From: an uncultured Pelagibacteraceae bacterium
GTDB lineage: Bacteria > Pseudomonadota > Alphaproteobacteria > Pelagibacterales > Pelagibacteraceae
Assembly: GCA_902601705.1 (NCBI GenBank)
Contig: CACKNV010000003.1
Span: forward strand, 99,578-163,577
DNA: 64,000 nt
Reading direction: 5' to 3'
Each line of letters opens with the position of its first letter. The stretch's first letter is position 1. Below the pieces are notes generated by a model. It did no database searches. It saw only the letters and a program-made list of their open reading frames with translations, and had not been told where the DNA came from. The translations under genes were made by a program, and so were the position numbers. Below, one piece after another: positions 36,636-46,296 of the stretch.

Positions 36636-38770
36636 TCTCTATTTAGCCTATTTTCAACTAACGAAGTCACAACACTTGGATCAGCTAAAGTTGTAGTATC
36701 ACCAAGATTATCAGGCTCATTAGCTGCAATTTTTCTTAAAATTCTTCTCATGATTTTACCAGATCTAGTTTTAGGTAGTCCCGGTGCAAATTGGATTACG
36801 TCTGGATAACAAATGGGACCAATTTGTTTTCTCACCCATTGTTTTAAATCTCTTTCTAAATCACCTGTAGGTTTCTCATCAGCGTTAAGTGTTACATAGC
36901 AGTATAGACCATTGCCTTTAATACTATGAGGAAAACCAACTACAGCAGCTTCGGCTACTTTAGGATGTGCTACAAATGCACTTTCGATTTCAGCAGTACC
37001 AAGATTATGTCCTGAAACAATGATTACATCATCTACCCTACCTGTTATCCAATAGTAACCGTCTTTATCTCTTCGACAACCATCACCAGTGAAGTATTTT
37101 CCATCAAATTGAGAAAAGTAAGTATCTATGAATCTTTGATGATCACCATACACAGTTCTCATTTGCCCCGGCCAAGAACTGGCCATACACAATCTTCCTT
37201 GTCCTTCTCCCTTTATAATTTTTCCGTCTTTATCTACTAGAACAGGTTTAATTCCATAGAACGGCTTTGTTGCTGAGCCTGGTTTTAAATCTATAGCCCC
37301 TGGCTGAGGTGCGATTAATATTCCTCCTGTTTCTGTTTGCCACCATGTATCAACTATTGGACATCTAGAATCTCCTACTGTCTTATAATACCATAACCAA
37401 GCTTCGGGGTTTATTGGTTCGCCTACAGTACCCAATAATTTTAAAGATTTTCTGCTAGTTTTTTTTACCGGCCCATCTCCTTCTCTCATTAAAGCTCGAA
37501 TAGCTGTAGGAGCAGTGTAAAAAATATTTACTTTGTATTTATCTACGATTTGCCACCATCTTGAATTATCAGGATAGTTAGGAACTCCTTCAAACATTAT
37601 AGTAGTTGCACCATTAGCTAGTGGACCATAAACAATATAACTATGACCAGTCACCCAACCTATATCTGCAGTACACCAATAAATATCATTAGGTTTATAA
37701 TCAAAAATGTATTGATGTGTCATTGAAGCATAAACCATATACCCACCTGTTGTATGTAAAACTCCTTTTGGCTTTCCAGTAGAACCTGATGTATATAAAA
37801 TAAATAAAGGATCTTCAGCACTCATTTCTTCAGGATCACATTTTGTTGGAACAGACGAAATTAATTTTTTGTATGAAATGTCTCTTTCATTATTCCAATT
37901 CACTTGATTTCCTGTGCGTTCTACAACTACACATTTCTTAACGTTTGGACATTGATCTAAGGCCTCATCTGCTATTTTTTTCAAAGGAATAATTTTTCCA
38001 CCTCTAACCCCTTCATCTGCAGTGATAAGATACTCTGATTCACAATCGGTTATTCTTGTCGCGATAGAGTCTGGAGAAAAACCACCAAAAATAATTGAGT
38101 GAACCGCACCTATTCTTGCACAAGCAAGCATTATATATGCGAGCTCGGGTATCATCGTAAGATAAATTGTAACTCTATCTCCTTTTTGAACACCTAAACT
38201 TTTTAAACCATTTGCTGCTTTACAAACATTATGATGTAGTTCCTTATAAGAAATTTTTTTAGAGTCTGCTGGGTCATCACCTACCCAAATTATTGCAGTT
38301 TTGCTGGGATTTTTTTTTAAGTGTCGATCGATACAATTTGCTGAGGCGTTCAATGTACCATCGTAAAACCATTTAATTTTCACTTCATCTTTGCTGTATT
38401 TAACGTCCTTGATTTTAGTATATTTTTTTATCCAAGTAATTCTTTTTCCCTCTTTAGCCCAAAATTTATCATTCTCTTTAATAGAGAGTTTATATTTCTT
38501 TTTATATTTAGACTCATTAACATAGGCATGGTTTGCCCAGCTATCCGAAACTTTTACTATTGATCTACCTTCACCATCTTCTAATAATTTAGGTGCTTTA
38601 AAGTTTAACTTTCTAGGTTTTGCTTTTCGTAGTCTAGATTTAGATTTCTTCCTTCTTTTTGATTTTACTTTTCTAGACTTTCTTTTAAATCTAACAATTT
38701 TTTTAGACTTTTTTCTTTTAGTCTTCTTTTTTTTAGATGATTTTTTTTTCTTTTTTCTTCTCTTAGCCAC
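36632..38770 (-). CDS. acs: acetyl-CoA synthetase with a Lys/Arg-rich N-terminal extension
   Basis: AMP-forming enzyme that turns acetate, ATP and CoA into acetyl-CoA. The catalytic part begins around residue 70 ([20 protein letters not shown]) and shows [29 protein letters not shown] in parts, the P-loop [41 protein letters not shown] and the regulatory acetylation site TRSGKIMRR with the lysine at residue 672. The first 54 residues contain 37 Lys or Arg and no acidic residue, an extension absent from ordinary Acs (about 650 residues; here 712). It lies beside an acetate-permease-like operon, supporting acetate use. Confidence 0.96.
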   Translation of the reverse strand: MAKRRKKKKKSSKKKKTKRKKSKKIVRFKRKSRKVKSKRRKKSKSRLRKAKPRKLNFKAPKLLEDGEGRSIVKVSDSWANHAYVNESKYKKKYKLSIKENDKFWAKEGKRITWIKKYTKIKDVKYSKDEVKIKWFYDGTLNASANCIDRHLKKNPSKTAIIWVGDDPADSKKISYKELHHNVCKAANGLKSLGVQKGDRVTIYLTMIPELAYIMLACARIGAVHSIIFGGFSPDSIATRITDCESEYLITADEGVRGGKIIPLKKIADEALDQCPNVKKCVVVERTGNQVNWNNERDISYKKLISSVPTKCDPEEMSAEDPLFILYTSGSTGKPKGVLHTTGGYMVYASMTHQYIFDYKPNDIYWCTADIGWVTGHSYIVYGPLANGATTIMFEGVPNYPDNSRWWQIVDKYKVNIFYTAPTAIRALMREGDGPVKKTSRKSLKLLGTVGEPINPEAWLWYYKTVGDSRCPIVDTWWQTETGGILIAPQPGAIDLKPGSATKPFYGIKPVLVDKDGKIIKGEGQGRLCMASSWPGQMRTVYGDHQRFIDTYFSQFDGKYFTGDGCRRDKDGYYWITGRVDDVIIVSGHNLGTAEIESAFVAHPKVAEAAVVGFPHSIKGNGLYCYVTLNADEKPTGDLERDLKQWVRKQIGPICYPDVIQFAPGLPKTRSGKIMRRILRKIAANEPDNLGDTTTLADPSVVTSLVENRLNRD

Positions 38771-38778
38771 AATTTCTC

Positions 38779-39201
38779 CTAGTTAGTATTTATTTTACCC
38801 ATCTTATAAATAATTTTCCAGCTTTTAAAATCAATTGGCATTACTGACAATCTACTCTGTTTAATAAGTGGTAAATGAGAAATAGTCTTTGTTTTTTTAA
38901 TTTTTTCAAGTGATACTGGGTATTTTAGATGCTCTTGAAACCTAACCTGGACGGCTACAAATTTTTTTTTTTTATCAGTTTTATCAATAAATGCCTCTTT
39001 AATTACTTTTACAACACCCACAATTTCTTTCCCAATATTTGAATGATAAAAGAAGCAAAGATCACCTAGCTTCATTGCTTTTAAATTATTAGCTGCTTGA
39101 TAGTTTCTAACACCATCCCAAGTCGCACCTTTTTTTCCAGCTTTTTTTTGTTGTTCAATTGACCAAACGTCAGGTTCAGATTTCATTAACCAATATTGCA
39201 T
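38779..39201 (-). CDS. EVE domain protein
   Basis: Protein of 140 residues with the PUA-like EVE fold, whose relatives bind modified bases in RNA or DNA. The start [18 protein letters not shown] and the blocks [16 protein letters not shown] and [20 protein letters not shown] are diagnostic, and the end [15 protein letters not shown] fits. Length is normal. It overlaps tsaD by one base, so the two are likely co-transcribed, and tsaD makes a tRNA modification; any functional link between the two is inference. The acs start lies 8 bases downstream of its stop. Confidence 0.95.
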   Translation of the reverse strand: MQYWLMKSEPDVWSIEQQKKAGKKGATWDGVRNYQAANNLKAMKLGDLCFFYHSNIGKEIVGVVKVIKEAFIDKTDKKKKFVAVQVRFQEHLKYPVSLEKIKKTKTISHLPLIKQSRLSVMPIDFKSWKIIYKMGKINTN

Positions 39202-40277
39202 TACAATTTTAATCCTGGTCCTTTCATGTAAGGGGCGTTCTTATCAAGAGGCCACCTTGATTTTGCGGAAATAGTGATATCATCAATCATATTTTTTTTA
39301 AATCTCTGAATGCCTGCCCAAGCAATCATTGCAGCGTTATCACCACAAAACTTTAGATCTGGATAAACAGTTTCAAAGTTTATTTCATCCGATAAAGTTG
39401 ATAAATTTTTTCTTATTGTTTTGTTAGCTGCAACACCACCGGCTACAATTAGCTGAAACTTTTCTTCTTTAGTTTTATCTCTAAACATTTCAACAGCCAC
39501 TTTAGTTTTTTTGTAAAGAATTCTATTAATTGTATTTTGAAAAGAGGCCGCCAAATTGTACCTCAACTTTTCTTCCCCATTAATTTTTTTAGACTCCCTT
39601 AGAACTGCTGTTTTAAGACCCGCAAAGGATAAGTTGCATCCCGCTTTATTTATTATTGGTTCAGGAAGTTTAAAAAAGTTTTTGTCTCCTAATTTTGCAA
39701 ATTTTTCAACACTCGGCCCACCTGGATAACCCAGGTCCAAAATTTTTGCAGTCTTATCAAACGCTTCACCCAAAGCATCGTCGATTGTTGTTCCTAATTG
39801 TTCGTATTCATTTACATCTTTAACTATTAAAAATTGAGTATGACCCCCTGAAATTAATAATAATAGATAAGGAAATTTAATTTTTTTTTCTAAGCCAGGA
39901 CTTAATGCATGTCCTTCTAAATGATTTACTCCAATAAAAGGTTTATTAGAAAATGCAGCGATTGATTTTCCAATATTTAATCCTACAGTTAAACAAACTA
40001 TTAAACCAGGTCCAGCAGTTGCTGCAACCCCATCAACTTCATCGATAGATATTTTGCTTTCTTTTAAAGCTGTATCAATAATGTATTCAATATTTTCCAA
40101 ATGAGCTCTAGCAGCTAACTCAGGTACAACGCCACCAAATTTTTTATGTTCCTCGATCTGACTTGACACTATATTAGATAGAACATCTCCGGTTCCTTTG
40201 TCATTTTCTCTTATGACCGCAGCAGCTGTTTCATCGCAACTGGTTTCTATTCCAAGAAAAGTTATTTTTTTTGCCAT
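39201..40277 (-). CDS. tsaD: tRNA N6-adenosine threonylcarbamoyltransferase
   Basis: Transfers the threonylcarbamoyl group to A37 of ANN-decoding tRNAs, with TsaB and TsaE. The ASKHA fold is seen in FLGIETSCDETAAAVI (residues 6-21), TAGPGLIVCL, the iron-binding histidines of NHLEGHALSPG (HxxxH), LLISGGHTQFL, GEAFDKTAKILDLGYPGGP and VAGGVAANKTIR. Length 358 is standard. It is divergent from hemC across 57 bases. tsaB and tsaE are not in this window. Confidence 0.98.
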   Translation of the reverse strand: MAKKITFLGIETSCDETAAAVIRENDKGTGDVLSNIVSSQIEEHKKFGGVVPELAARAHLENIEYIIDTALKESKISIDEVDGVAATAGPGLIVCLTVGLNIGKSIAAFSNKPFIGVNHLEGHALSPGLEKKIKFPYLLLLISGGHTQFLIVKDVNEYEQLGTTIDDALGEAFDKTAKILDLGYPGGPSVEKFAKLGDKNFFKLPEPIINKAGCNLSFAGLKTAVLRESKKINGEEKLRYNLAASFQNTINRILYKKTKVAVEMFRDKTKEEKFQLIVAGGVAANKTIRKNLSTLSDEINFETVYPDLKFCGDNAAMIAWAGIQRFKKNMIDDITISAKSRWPLDKNAPYMKGPGLKL

Positions 40278-40334
40278 TATATGTTCAATTAATTAAATAG
40301 TATAATTTAGATCTTTCAAATATATAATCAATTT

Positions 40335-41255
40335 ATGACTAAAATTACAATTGGTGCCAGAGGAAGCAAGCTTTCAATTGCTTATGTTGAAAAAGTGAAA
40401 AAGCTTTTAATTCAAAAAAATACTGATTTGAAAGAAGAAAATATAGATTTTAAAGCTATCAAAACTTCTGGTGATATTAATCAAAATGAAAAATTGTCTG
40501 AAATAGGTGGCAAAAATCTATTTTGCAAGGAAATTGAAGAGAAACTTTTGAAAAAAGAAATTGATATTGCTGTTCACTCCTTAAAAGATATGGAATCCGT
40601 AGAAGACAGCAACCTAGTAATTGGCGCATATATCAAAAGAAACGATTATAGAGATGTAATTATAAGTAATAAGATTAAAAGCTTAGAAGATCTTAAAGGC
40701 AAAATAGTTATCGGCTCAAGTTCTAAAAGAAGGGAATTACAGCTTAAAAAAATTAATAAAAATATTTCTGTGACAAGCATGAGAGGAAATATTGATACTA
40801 GAATTAAAAAACTCGAGGAAGGCAAGTTAGATGGGATAATTTTAGCTGCAGCAGGAGTCAAAAGTTTAAATTTAGCTAATAAAATAGGTTTATCATTTAA
40901 AACTGAAGAAGTTTTGCCTGCAGTGGGACAAGGTATAATAGCTGTTCAATGTAACAAAAATGATAATGTAATTAAAAATCTTTTGAGAAATATTAATGAT
41001 ACAGAAACTGAAGCATGTGCAAAATCTGAACGTGCAATGCTGCAAGCAATTGAAGGTGATTGCGAAACAGCTGTTGGTGGTTTAGCAATAATAGAGAGTA
41101 ATAATCTTAAATTGACAGCTCAATTATTTTCAGATTCAGGATTGAAAAGTTACGAGTATGAGATGATCGGCAAAACTAGTGAGGCAGTAAATATTGGGAA
41201 ATCAGTAGGGGAAGAATTATTAAAACTTGCAGGATCAGAATTTAAAAAAAAATGA
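40335..41255 (+). CDS. hemC: hydroxymethylbilane synthase (porphobilinogen deaminase)
   Basis: Polymerises four porphobilinogens into hydroxymethylbilane on a dipyrromethane cofactor. It opens with KITIGARGSKLSIAYVE, has DIAVHSLKDME, GSSSKRRELQL and VTSMRGNIDTRIKKLEEG, and carries the cofactor-binding cysteine in EGDCETAVGG near residue 242. Length 306. hemD overlaps it by 4 bases. With hemE, hemH and hemJ near 25 kb, most of the late heme pathway is encoded in this window at two loci. Confidence 0.98.
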   Translation: MTKITIGARGSKLSIAYVEKVKKLLIQKNTDLKEENIDFKAIKTSGDINQNEKLSEIGGKNLFCKEIEEKLLKKEIDIAVHSLKDMESVEDSNLVIGAYIKRNDYRDVIISNKIKSLEDLKGKIVIGSSSKRRELQLKKINKNISVTSMRGNIDTRIKKLEEGKLDGIILAAAGVKSLNLANKIGLSFKTEEVLPAVGQGIIAVQCNKNDNVIKNLLRNINDTETEACAKSERAMLQAIEGDCETAVGGLAIIESNNLKLTAQLFSDSGLKSYEYEMIGKTSEAVNIGKSVGEELLKLAGSEFKKK

Positions 41256-41950
41256 ATATTTTAATTACTAGACCTTTAATAGACTCAGAAGACTTAATGG
41301 GAAAGCTTTTTTCTCTAGGACATAAGATTGTTCACATCCCAACTTTAAAGATATCAGCAGCCAATGCTAGTCCAGTTGATGCAAAAAAATATGATGCGTT
41401 TATTTTTACAAGTGCAAACGCTATAAGAAATTTAAAGTTGAATAATCTTGATAATAGTAAAATATGTTTTTGTGTGGGCTCCATTACAGAAAAAATTGTA
41501 CGGCAAAAAGGATACAATAACACAATTTCTGCAGGCGGAACTGTTAATGCTTTAAAAAATATTATTTTAAGCTCAGATCAAATTGATAAAAAAAAATCTA
41601 TTGCCTATTTTTGCGGGGATTACATCTCTTCTAATCTAGACATCGAACTTAAAAATGAAGGTTTTCAGATTGATAAGATTATCAACTATACTTCTGAAAA
41701 AATTACAGATCTAAATGAGGAAAATAACAAAATTATTAAAAATCATCCCCCTGACATAATTTTTATTTACTCTAAAAGAAGCGCTGAGAGCTTTATTGAA
41801 ATAGTAAAAAAATACTCTCTGAATGGGCTGATGACAGAGTCTAGAGTATTATGTATAAGTGAAAAAGTTTTAAGTGTATTTAAAAACTTAGGATGGAAAA
41901 AATTGGAAGTTTTCCAACCAGGAGAAGAGTTAGAAAAATTGAAAGTTTAA
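41252..41950 (+). CDS. hemD: uroporphyrinogen-III synthase
   Basis: Cyclises hydroxymethylbilane with inversion of ring D to uroporphyrinogen III. The family is poorly conserved; the supporting features are the start ILITRPLIDSEDL, the YDAFIFTSANAIRNL block, ICFCVGSITEKIVRQKGY, and PDIIFIYSKRSAESFIEIV with the YSKRSA segment matching the usual F-x-S/T-x-x-A. Length 232 and the 4-base overlap with hemC make the call firm. In many alphaproteobacteria a mitofilin-like gene follows; here an MscS channel gene does. Confidence 0.93.
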   Translation: MNILITRPLIDSEDLMGKLFSLGHKIVHIPTLKISAANASPVDAKKYDAFIFTSANAIRNLKLNNLDNSKICFCVGSITEKIVRQKGYNNTISAGGTVNALKNIILSSDQIDKKKSIAYFCGDYISSNLDIELKNEGFQIDKIINYTSEKITDLNEENNKIIKNHPPDIIFIYSKRSAESFIEIVKKYSLNGLMTESRVLCISEKVLSVFKNLGWKKLEVFQPGEELEKLKV

Positions 41951-41954
41951 ACAT

Positions 41955-43049
41955 ATGGAAGTGCTACAAAATTTTAAAAATTTGTTTTTTGATGTGTGGA
42001 ACAAAGGTATATCTGGGGTTAATATTTCAGAGATAATAATTGCATTATTAATTTTTTTATTTTTTTTATTTTTAAGGGGTGTTTTTTCTAAGTTTGTAGT
42101 CAAAAGATTAGAAAATTACGTATCAAAATCTACAAATAATTTTGATAACTCTCTTGTTTTTTCAATGGAGGGACCAGCAAAGTTCTTTCCAGTGGTTTTA
42201 GGATTTTTTGTTTCTACAAGTTATTTAACTGTTGAAACACAAGCCGCTGAATTTTTAGAAACTATTAATCGATCTTTAATAACCATTTTAATATTCTGGA
42301 CATTCCATCAAATCATTGGACCTTTATCAGTTGTTATCAAATCGGTAGGAGGCCTGCTTTCAAAAGATTTAATTAATTGGATTATAAAAGCTATTAAAGT
42401 TTTGATTTTTATTTTGGGAGCCGCAGCCGTTCTCGAACTATGGGGAATAAAAATTGGCCCCATTATTGCTGGTTTAGGTTTATTTGGTGTAGCGGTTGCA
42501 CTTGGAGCTCAAGATTTATTTAAAAACTTAATTTCAGGCATATTAGTTTTAGTCGAGAGAAGATTTCAAGTTGGTGATTGGATTTACGTAGAGGGAGTTA
42601 TTGAAGGGACTGTTGAGAGTATCGGCTTTAGATCAACTGTGGTAAGAAGATTCGATAAATCCCTTGCAACAATTCCAAATTTTCAATTTGCTGAAAATGC
42701 AGTGATTAACAATACTCAAACGACAAATAGAAGAATTAATTGGATGATTGGTTTGGAATATCGAACTACTAGCGAACAATTAAAAAATATTAAGAGAGAA
42801 ATTGAAGACTATATTAAAAAAAGTGATGATTTTGTTAAATCCGAAGATACTTTGTTATCAGTTAAAATAGATCAATTTGCTGCAAGCTCTATAGATATTA
42901 GACTTATTTGTTTTACAAAAACAAAGTACTTTCAAGAATGGCTTAATGTGAAAGATACTTTAGCCTTAGAGATTAAAAACATTGTAGAAAAAAATAAAGC
43001 TTCATTTGCATTTCCAAGCACATCGGTTTATGTGGAGAAAAATTCATGA
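41955..43049 (+). CDS. MscS-family mechanosensitive ion channel
   Basis: Inner-membrane channel of 364 residues that would open under hypo-osmotic stress. Four to five hydrophobic segments occupy residues 23-165; the pore helix region IIAGLGLFGVAVALGAQDLFKNLISGI (quoted in two halves: IIAGLGLFGVAVALG and AQDLFKNLISGI) is diagnostic, followed by the beta domain with RRFQVGDWIYVEGVIEGTVESIG and the VPN-like ATIPNFQFAENAVINN. Five bases separate it from hemD, and it overlaps yggT by 4, so it is in the hemC-hemD-mscS-yggT-folD run. Confidence 0.93.
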   Translation: MEVLQNFKNLFFDVWNKGISGVNISEIIIALLIFLFFLFLRGVFSKFVVKRLENYVSKSTNNFDNSLVFSMEGPAKFFPVVLGFFVSTSYLTVETQAAEFLETINRSLITILIFWTFHQIIGPLSVVIKSVGGLLSKDLINWIIKAIKVLIFILGAAAVLELWGIKIGPIIAGLGLFGVAVALGAQDLFKNLISGILVLVERRFQVGDWIYVEGVIEGTVESIGFRSTVVRRFDKSLATIPNFQFAENAVINNTQTTNRRINWMIGLEYRTTSEQLKNIKREIEDYIKKSDDFVKSEDTLLSVKIDQFAASSIDIRLICFTKTKYFQEWLNVKDTLALEIKNIVEKNKASFAFPSTSVYVEKNS

Positions 43050-43336
43050 AGTCAGTTTTAATATTGTTTGATAATGTAGTTACACTTTATATATGGATAC
43101 TAATTATCAACGCAGTTATAAGTTGGTTAGTTGCTTTTAACATCTTAAACACTGGAAATAGGTTTGTTTATGCAGTGCTTGATTTTTCCTACAGATTAAC
43201 TGCTCCAGCTTTAAACTATATAAGACGATTTTTACCTAACTTAGGATCAATAGATATTTCTCCAGTAATATTAATTTTAGCGCTAATGTTTTTTAGGAAT
43301 TTTGTTTTTGAAATGTTCGCCCCAAGTTTATTTTAA
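43046..43336 (+). CDS. YggT family membrane protein
   Basis: Small inner-membrane protein of 96 residues with two hydrophobic segments (about 5-30 and 70-92). It has the family pattern WILIINAVISWLVAFNI near the start and the APALNYIRRFLPNLGSIDISPVILIL segment (in parts), where the P-A-L-x-x-I-R-R-x-x-P and D-x-S-P-x-x-L motifs are classic YggT. Relatives have been linked to cell division and shape or to osmotic adaptation; the role is not settled. It abuts folD with a one-base overlap. Confidence 0.93.
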   Translation: MKSVLILFDNVVTLYIWILIINAVISWLVAFNILNTGNRFVYAVLDFSYRLTAPALNYIRRFLPNLGSIDISPVILILALMFFRNFVFEMFAPSLF

Positions 43337-44175
43337 TGATGATTATTGATGGAAAAAAAGAAGCTGAAAATTTAAGACAAGAGATCAAAAAAGAAATTGA
43401 CATATTAAAATCTAAAAATAATAAAGTTCCTGGATTAACAGTCATATTAATTGGAGATTTTGCTCCAAGCCAGATTTACGTTAAAAATAAAGAAAAAAGC
43501 GCTAAAGAGGTCGGAATTAATTCTAATGTTGTAAGATACTCCAAAGAGGTTACAGAAGAAGAAGTTTTAAAAAAGATTGAAGATCTTAATAATGATACTG
43601 ACGTTTCTGGTATACTAGTTCAACTACCTTTGCCTTCTCAGATAAATAAGGAAAAAATTATTAATGCTGTGAGCCCTAAAAAAGATGTAGACGGATTTCA
43701 TCCTATGAATGTTGGCAATCTCTCATCTGGTCATCATGCCTTAGTTCCTTGCACGCCTTTAGGATGCTTGTATTTGATAAAAAAAGTAGAAAAAAATTTA
43801 TCAGGAAAACATGCTGTTGTAATTGGTAGATCAAATTTAAACGGTAAACCTATGGCTCAATTACTTTTAAAAGAAAATTGTACAGTTACAATTGTTCATT
43901 CAAAAACAAAAGATTTAAAACAAGAGTGTTTAAAGGCTGATATCTTAGTTGCTGCAGTCGGAGTAGCTAAATTAGTAAAAGAAGATTGGGTAAAAAAAAA
44001 CTCAATAGTTATTGATGTAGGAATAAATAAAGTGGGAGATAAAATTGTAGGAGATGTTGATTATGATGCTGTGAAAGAAAAAACCAAAGCTATAACTCCG
44101 GTTCCTGGCGGGGTAGGGCCAATGACTATTGCTTGTTTACTTAAAAATACCTTGGATTGTTTTAAAGCTCGTTAG
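43336..44175 (+). CDS. folD: bifunctional methylenetetrahydrofolate dehydrogenase / methenyltetrahydrofolate cyclohydrolase
   Basis: Links one-carbon units at the methylene and formyl levels. Motifs include PGLTVILIGDFAPSQIYVKNKEKSAKEVGI (in parts), VSGILVQLPLPSQI, PKKDVDGFHPMNVGNLS, PCTPLGCLYLI, the NADP-binding VVIGRSNLNGKPMAQLLL and PVPGGVGPMTIACLL. Length 279; the start may be either of two adjacent ATG codons at 43,336 and 43,339. The 10-formyl-THF it produces is used by PurH. It is convergent with psiE and overlaps it by 14 bases. Confidence 0.98.
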   Translation: MMIIDGKKEAENLRQEIKKEIDILKSKNNKVPGLTVILIGDFAPSQIYVKNKEKSAKEVGINSNVVRYSKEVTEEEVLKKIEDLNNDTDVSGILVQLPLPSQINKEKIINAVSPKKDVDGFHPMNVGNLSSGHHALVPCTPLGCLYLIKKVEKNLSGKHAVVIGRSNLNGKPMAQLLLKENCTVTIVHSKTKDLKQECLKADILVAAVGVAKLVKEDWVKKNSIVIDVGINKVGDKIVGDVDYDAVKEKTKAITPVPGGVGPMTIACLLKNTLDCFKAR

Positions 44176-44551
44176 ACTTTGATTTATCAATTTTTAGGTA
44201 TTTACTATTTCTAAATCTAATTATCACAGTAGCTAAGGCCACAATTAAAATTGCAACAGATATATAAATCAAGTTCGTTGGATCACTCTCTTTGTCTTGT
44301 AATATAATAAATCGGGCTAAGGCGGTTATTGCAATGACTAAAGGATAAGTAATTCTTACTGCTCTAGTTTCCCAATAAGATCTAACTAAACCGATAACTT
44401 CTATATAGATGAACATTAAAAGAAGGTCTGCTAACGTAATGTCTCTATTTTCATACATTTCTCTCATCTCTAAAAAGAAAGCAATGATTGTTGAGATTAG
44501 TACCACTACAACTGCAACTAACTGAATATTTCGAATCGAATTGTTCATCAT
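44162..44551 (-). CDS. PsiE-like membrane protein
   Basis: Protein of 129 residues with four hydrophobic segments (about 8-26, 40-58, 66-84 and 90-112). LLLMFIYIEVIGLVRSYWET and RITYPLVIAITALARFIIL match the phosphate-starvation-inducible PsiE family, where E-x-x and R-x-x-x-I motifs recur. PsiE is Pho-controlled in E. coli but no Pho box was recognised here. It follows argG at a distance of 18 bases on the other side and is convergent with folD. The name indicates family only. Confidence 0.82.
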   Translation of the reverse strand: MMNNSIRNIQLVAVVVVLISTIIAFFLEMREMYENRDITLADLLLMFIYIEVIGLVRSYWETRAVRITYPLVIAITALARFIILQDKESDPTNLIYISVAILIVALATVIIRFRNSKYLKIDKSKSNEL

Positions 44552-44569
44552 TTGTATTATATCAAAAAT

Positions 44570-45754
44570 TTAACCTTTATTTAACTGTTTGGAGTGAAAT
44601 TTTATAAAATTTTCAACTTTTTTCTTATTAAAGGTTTTATTCTCTTCAAAAGAGACTTTCTTCATTGAATACGCTTTGTTTTTCGTATTCCTTGAGAGAA
44701 TTGTAATATTTCCTTTGTATAAACTTAAAACTATTTCACCGGAAACTTGATTTCTTTTTTTATCAATTATTTTTTGTAGTTTAATTCTTTTTTTTGAGAA
44801 CCAATATCCATTATAAACTAATTTAGCATACTCAGGCATAATGCTCTCCTTATCATGTGCAGTCTTTCTATCTAAAGTGACAGACTCAATTGCTCTATGA
44901 GCAGCATATAATAAAGTTCCACCTGGCGTTTCGTAAACACCTCTTGATTTAATACCAATAAATCTATTTTCAACAAGATCCACCCTTCCAATACCATTTT
45001 TTCCAGCGAGAACATTTAATTTATCTAAAAGTTTATCAGGCCTTAATTTTTTCCCATTTATGGCGATTGGATCACTATTTTTAAACGTAATTTTTACTTT
45101 TGTTTTTTTATTTGGAGCTTTCTCCGGTGAAACAGTTCTTTGAAAAATAAATTCTGGTGCGGAATTTTTTGGATTTTCTAAAACTTTACCCTCAGTAGAA
45201 GTATGAAAAATATTATCATCAACAGAGAAAGGTGGAGCACCTTTTTTATCTTTAGGAATTAGAATATTATTTTTTTTTGCATATTTAATTAGATCTGCTC
45301 TAGATTGTAATTTCCACTCTCTCCAAGGTGCAATAGTTTTAATTTTTTTTCCACCAAAAAAAGCATAACCGAGTTCAAATCTAACCTGATCATTGCCTTT
45401 ACCTGTAGCTCCATGAGATACTGCATAAGCTTTAAACTTTTTTGCAATGGCAATTTGTCTTTTGGCTATTAAAGGTCTAGCAATTGAAGTGCCAAGTAAG
45501 TAAATACCTTCATAAACAGCATGCGCTCTAATCATGGGAAACACGTAATCTTTTACAAAGATATTTTTTAAATCTTCGATTATTATTTTTTTAACTCCGA
45601 GACGTTTTGCGTTAGCTATAATTTTTTTTCTATCAATTTCTTGACCGATGTCTGAAGTATAGGCTATTACTTCTGCTTTATAATTTTCTTGCAACCATCT
45701 CAAAATAATTGAAGTATCTAGTCCGCCAGAATAGGCTAATACAATTTTTTTCAT
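44570..45754 (-). CDS. argG: argininosuccinate synthase
   Basis: Joins citrulline and aspartate in arginine synthesis. The PP-loop KIVLAYSGGLDTSIILRWL opens the protein (SGGLDTS at residues 9-15), followed by YLLGTSIARPLIAKRQ, YAVSHGATGKGNDQVRFEL, IAPWREW and RGVYETPGGTLL. Length 394 is slightly shorter than usual but ends within the normal C-terminal helix region. It directly follows the IalB-like gene with no spacing. Identification is secure. Confidence 0.97.
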   Translation of the reverse strand: MKKIVLAYSGGLDTSIILRWLQENYKAEVIAYTSDIGQEIDRKKIIANAKRLGVKKIIIEDLKNIFVKDYVFPMIRAHAVYEGIYLLGTSIARPLIAKRQIAIAKKFKAYAVSHGATGKGNDQVRFELGYAFFGGKKIKTIAPWREWKLQSRADLIKYAKKNNILIPKDKKGAPPFSVDDNIFHTSTEGKVLENPKNSAPEFIFQRTVSPEKAPNKKTKVKITFKNSDPIAINGKKLRPDKLLDKLNVLAGKNGIGRVDLVENRFIGIKSRGVYETPGGTLLYAAHRAIESVTLDRKTAHDKESIMPEYAKLVYNGYWFSKKRIKLQKIIDKKRNQVSGEIVLSLYKGNITILSRNTKNKAYSMKKVSFEENKTFNKKKVENFIKFHSKQLNKG

Positions 45755-46255
45755 TTACCCGCAGGTTTTTTTTGCAGTGTTATACGCTTTTGTAAAACCC
45801 ATCATTGAATAATGATCAGTAGTTTCAGCACCTTTGACTGTTCTGGCTTTAACAATAAGATTTGTTGCTCTTTTCATTAATTTGATAAAATTTTTTTCTT
45901 CTTGGTCATCTAATAACCAAGCGAAATTTTTTTGAGAAAAAAAAGAGTATCTTTTTTTTCCAGAGCTAGCAGTAACAGTTGAGCTTTTATAATCATGGCC
46001 ACTTGTAATGCTAACTTCATCTTTAATATTCTCGCTAGGTCTAAAAGTCACAAACAACTTAGATTGCTCCCTTTGAATTGCTCCTGGAGCTCTTTTTGTA
46101 GGAATAGTTTGAGCAAAGCAAATTTTACCCTTTTCTGTCTCTGCAACAAAACTTTCCCAATTTTTATATTTACCAGTTGACCTAGGCGTATTTGCAAATG
46201 CGTTAAAAGAAAAGATTACAAGAATAATTATAATAAAAAATTTTTTGACCACCAT
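45755..46255 (-). CDS. periplasmic invasion-associated locus B (IalB)-like protein
   Basis: Exported protein of 166 residues. A signal peptide is clear: VVKKFFIIIILVIFSFNAFA with cleavage after AFA (about residue 22). The mature part has WESFVAETEKGKICFAQTIP, KLFVTFRPSENIKDEVSI, FSFFSQ-like SFFSQKNFAW and TDHYSMMGFTKAYNTAKKTC with the terminal cysteine, a layout I associate with IalB-family proteins of alphaproteobacteria. Two cysteines (ICFAQ and KKTC) may form a disulfide. In free-living relatives the function is unknown; the invasion label comes from Bartonella. It lies directly before argG on the same strand. Confidence 0.75.
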   Translation of the reverse strand: MVVKKFFIIIILVIFSFNAFANTPRSTGKYKNWESFVAETEKGKICFAQTIPTKRAPGAIQREQSKLFVTFRPSENIKDEVSITSGHDYKSSTVTASSGKKRYSFFSQKNFAWLLDDQEEKNFIKLMKRATNLIVKARTVKGAETTDHYSMMGFTKAYNTAKKTCG

Positions 46256-46296
46256 AACTCGTTTTTATACTAAAATAATCTGATTTCAACGTTGGA

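Noticed and set aside
38590..38770. Lys/Arg-rich start of acs as a start-site error
   Set aside because: The frame has ATG with a plausible AGGAGA-type element upstream (minus strand, just before 38,770), and no good alternative start occurs before the core. Kept as a finding with a stated test.
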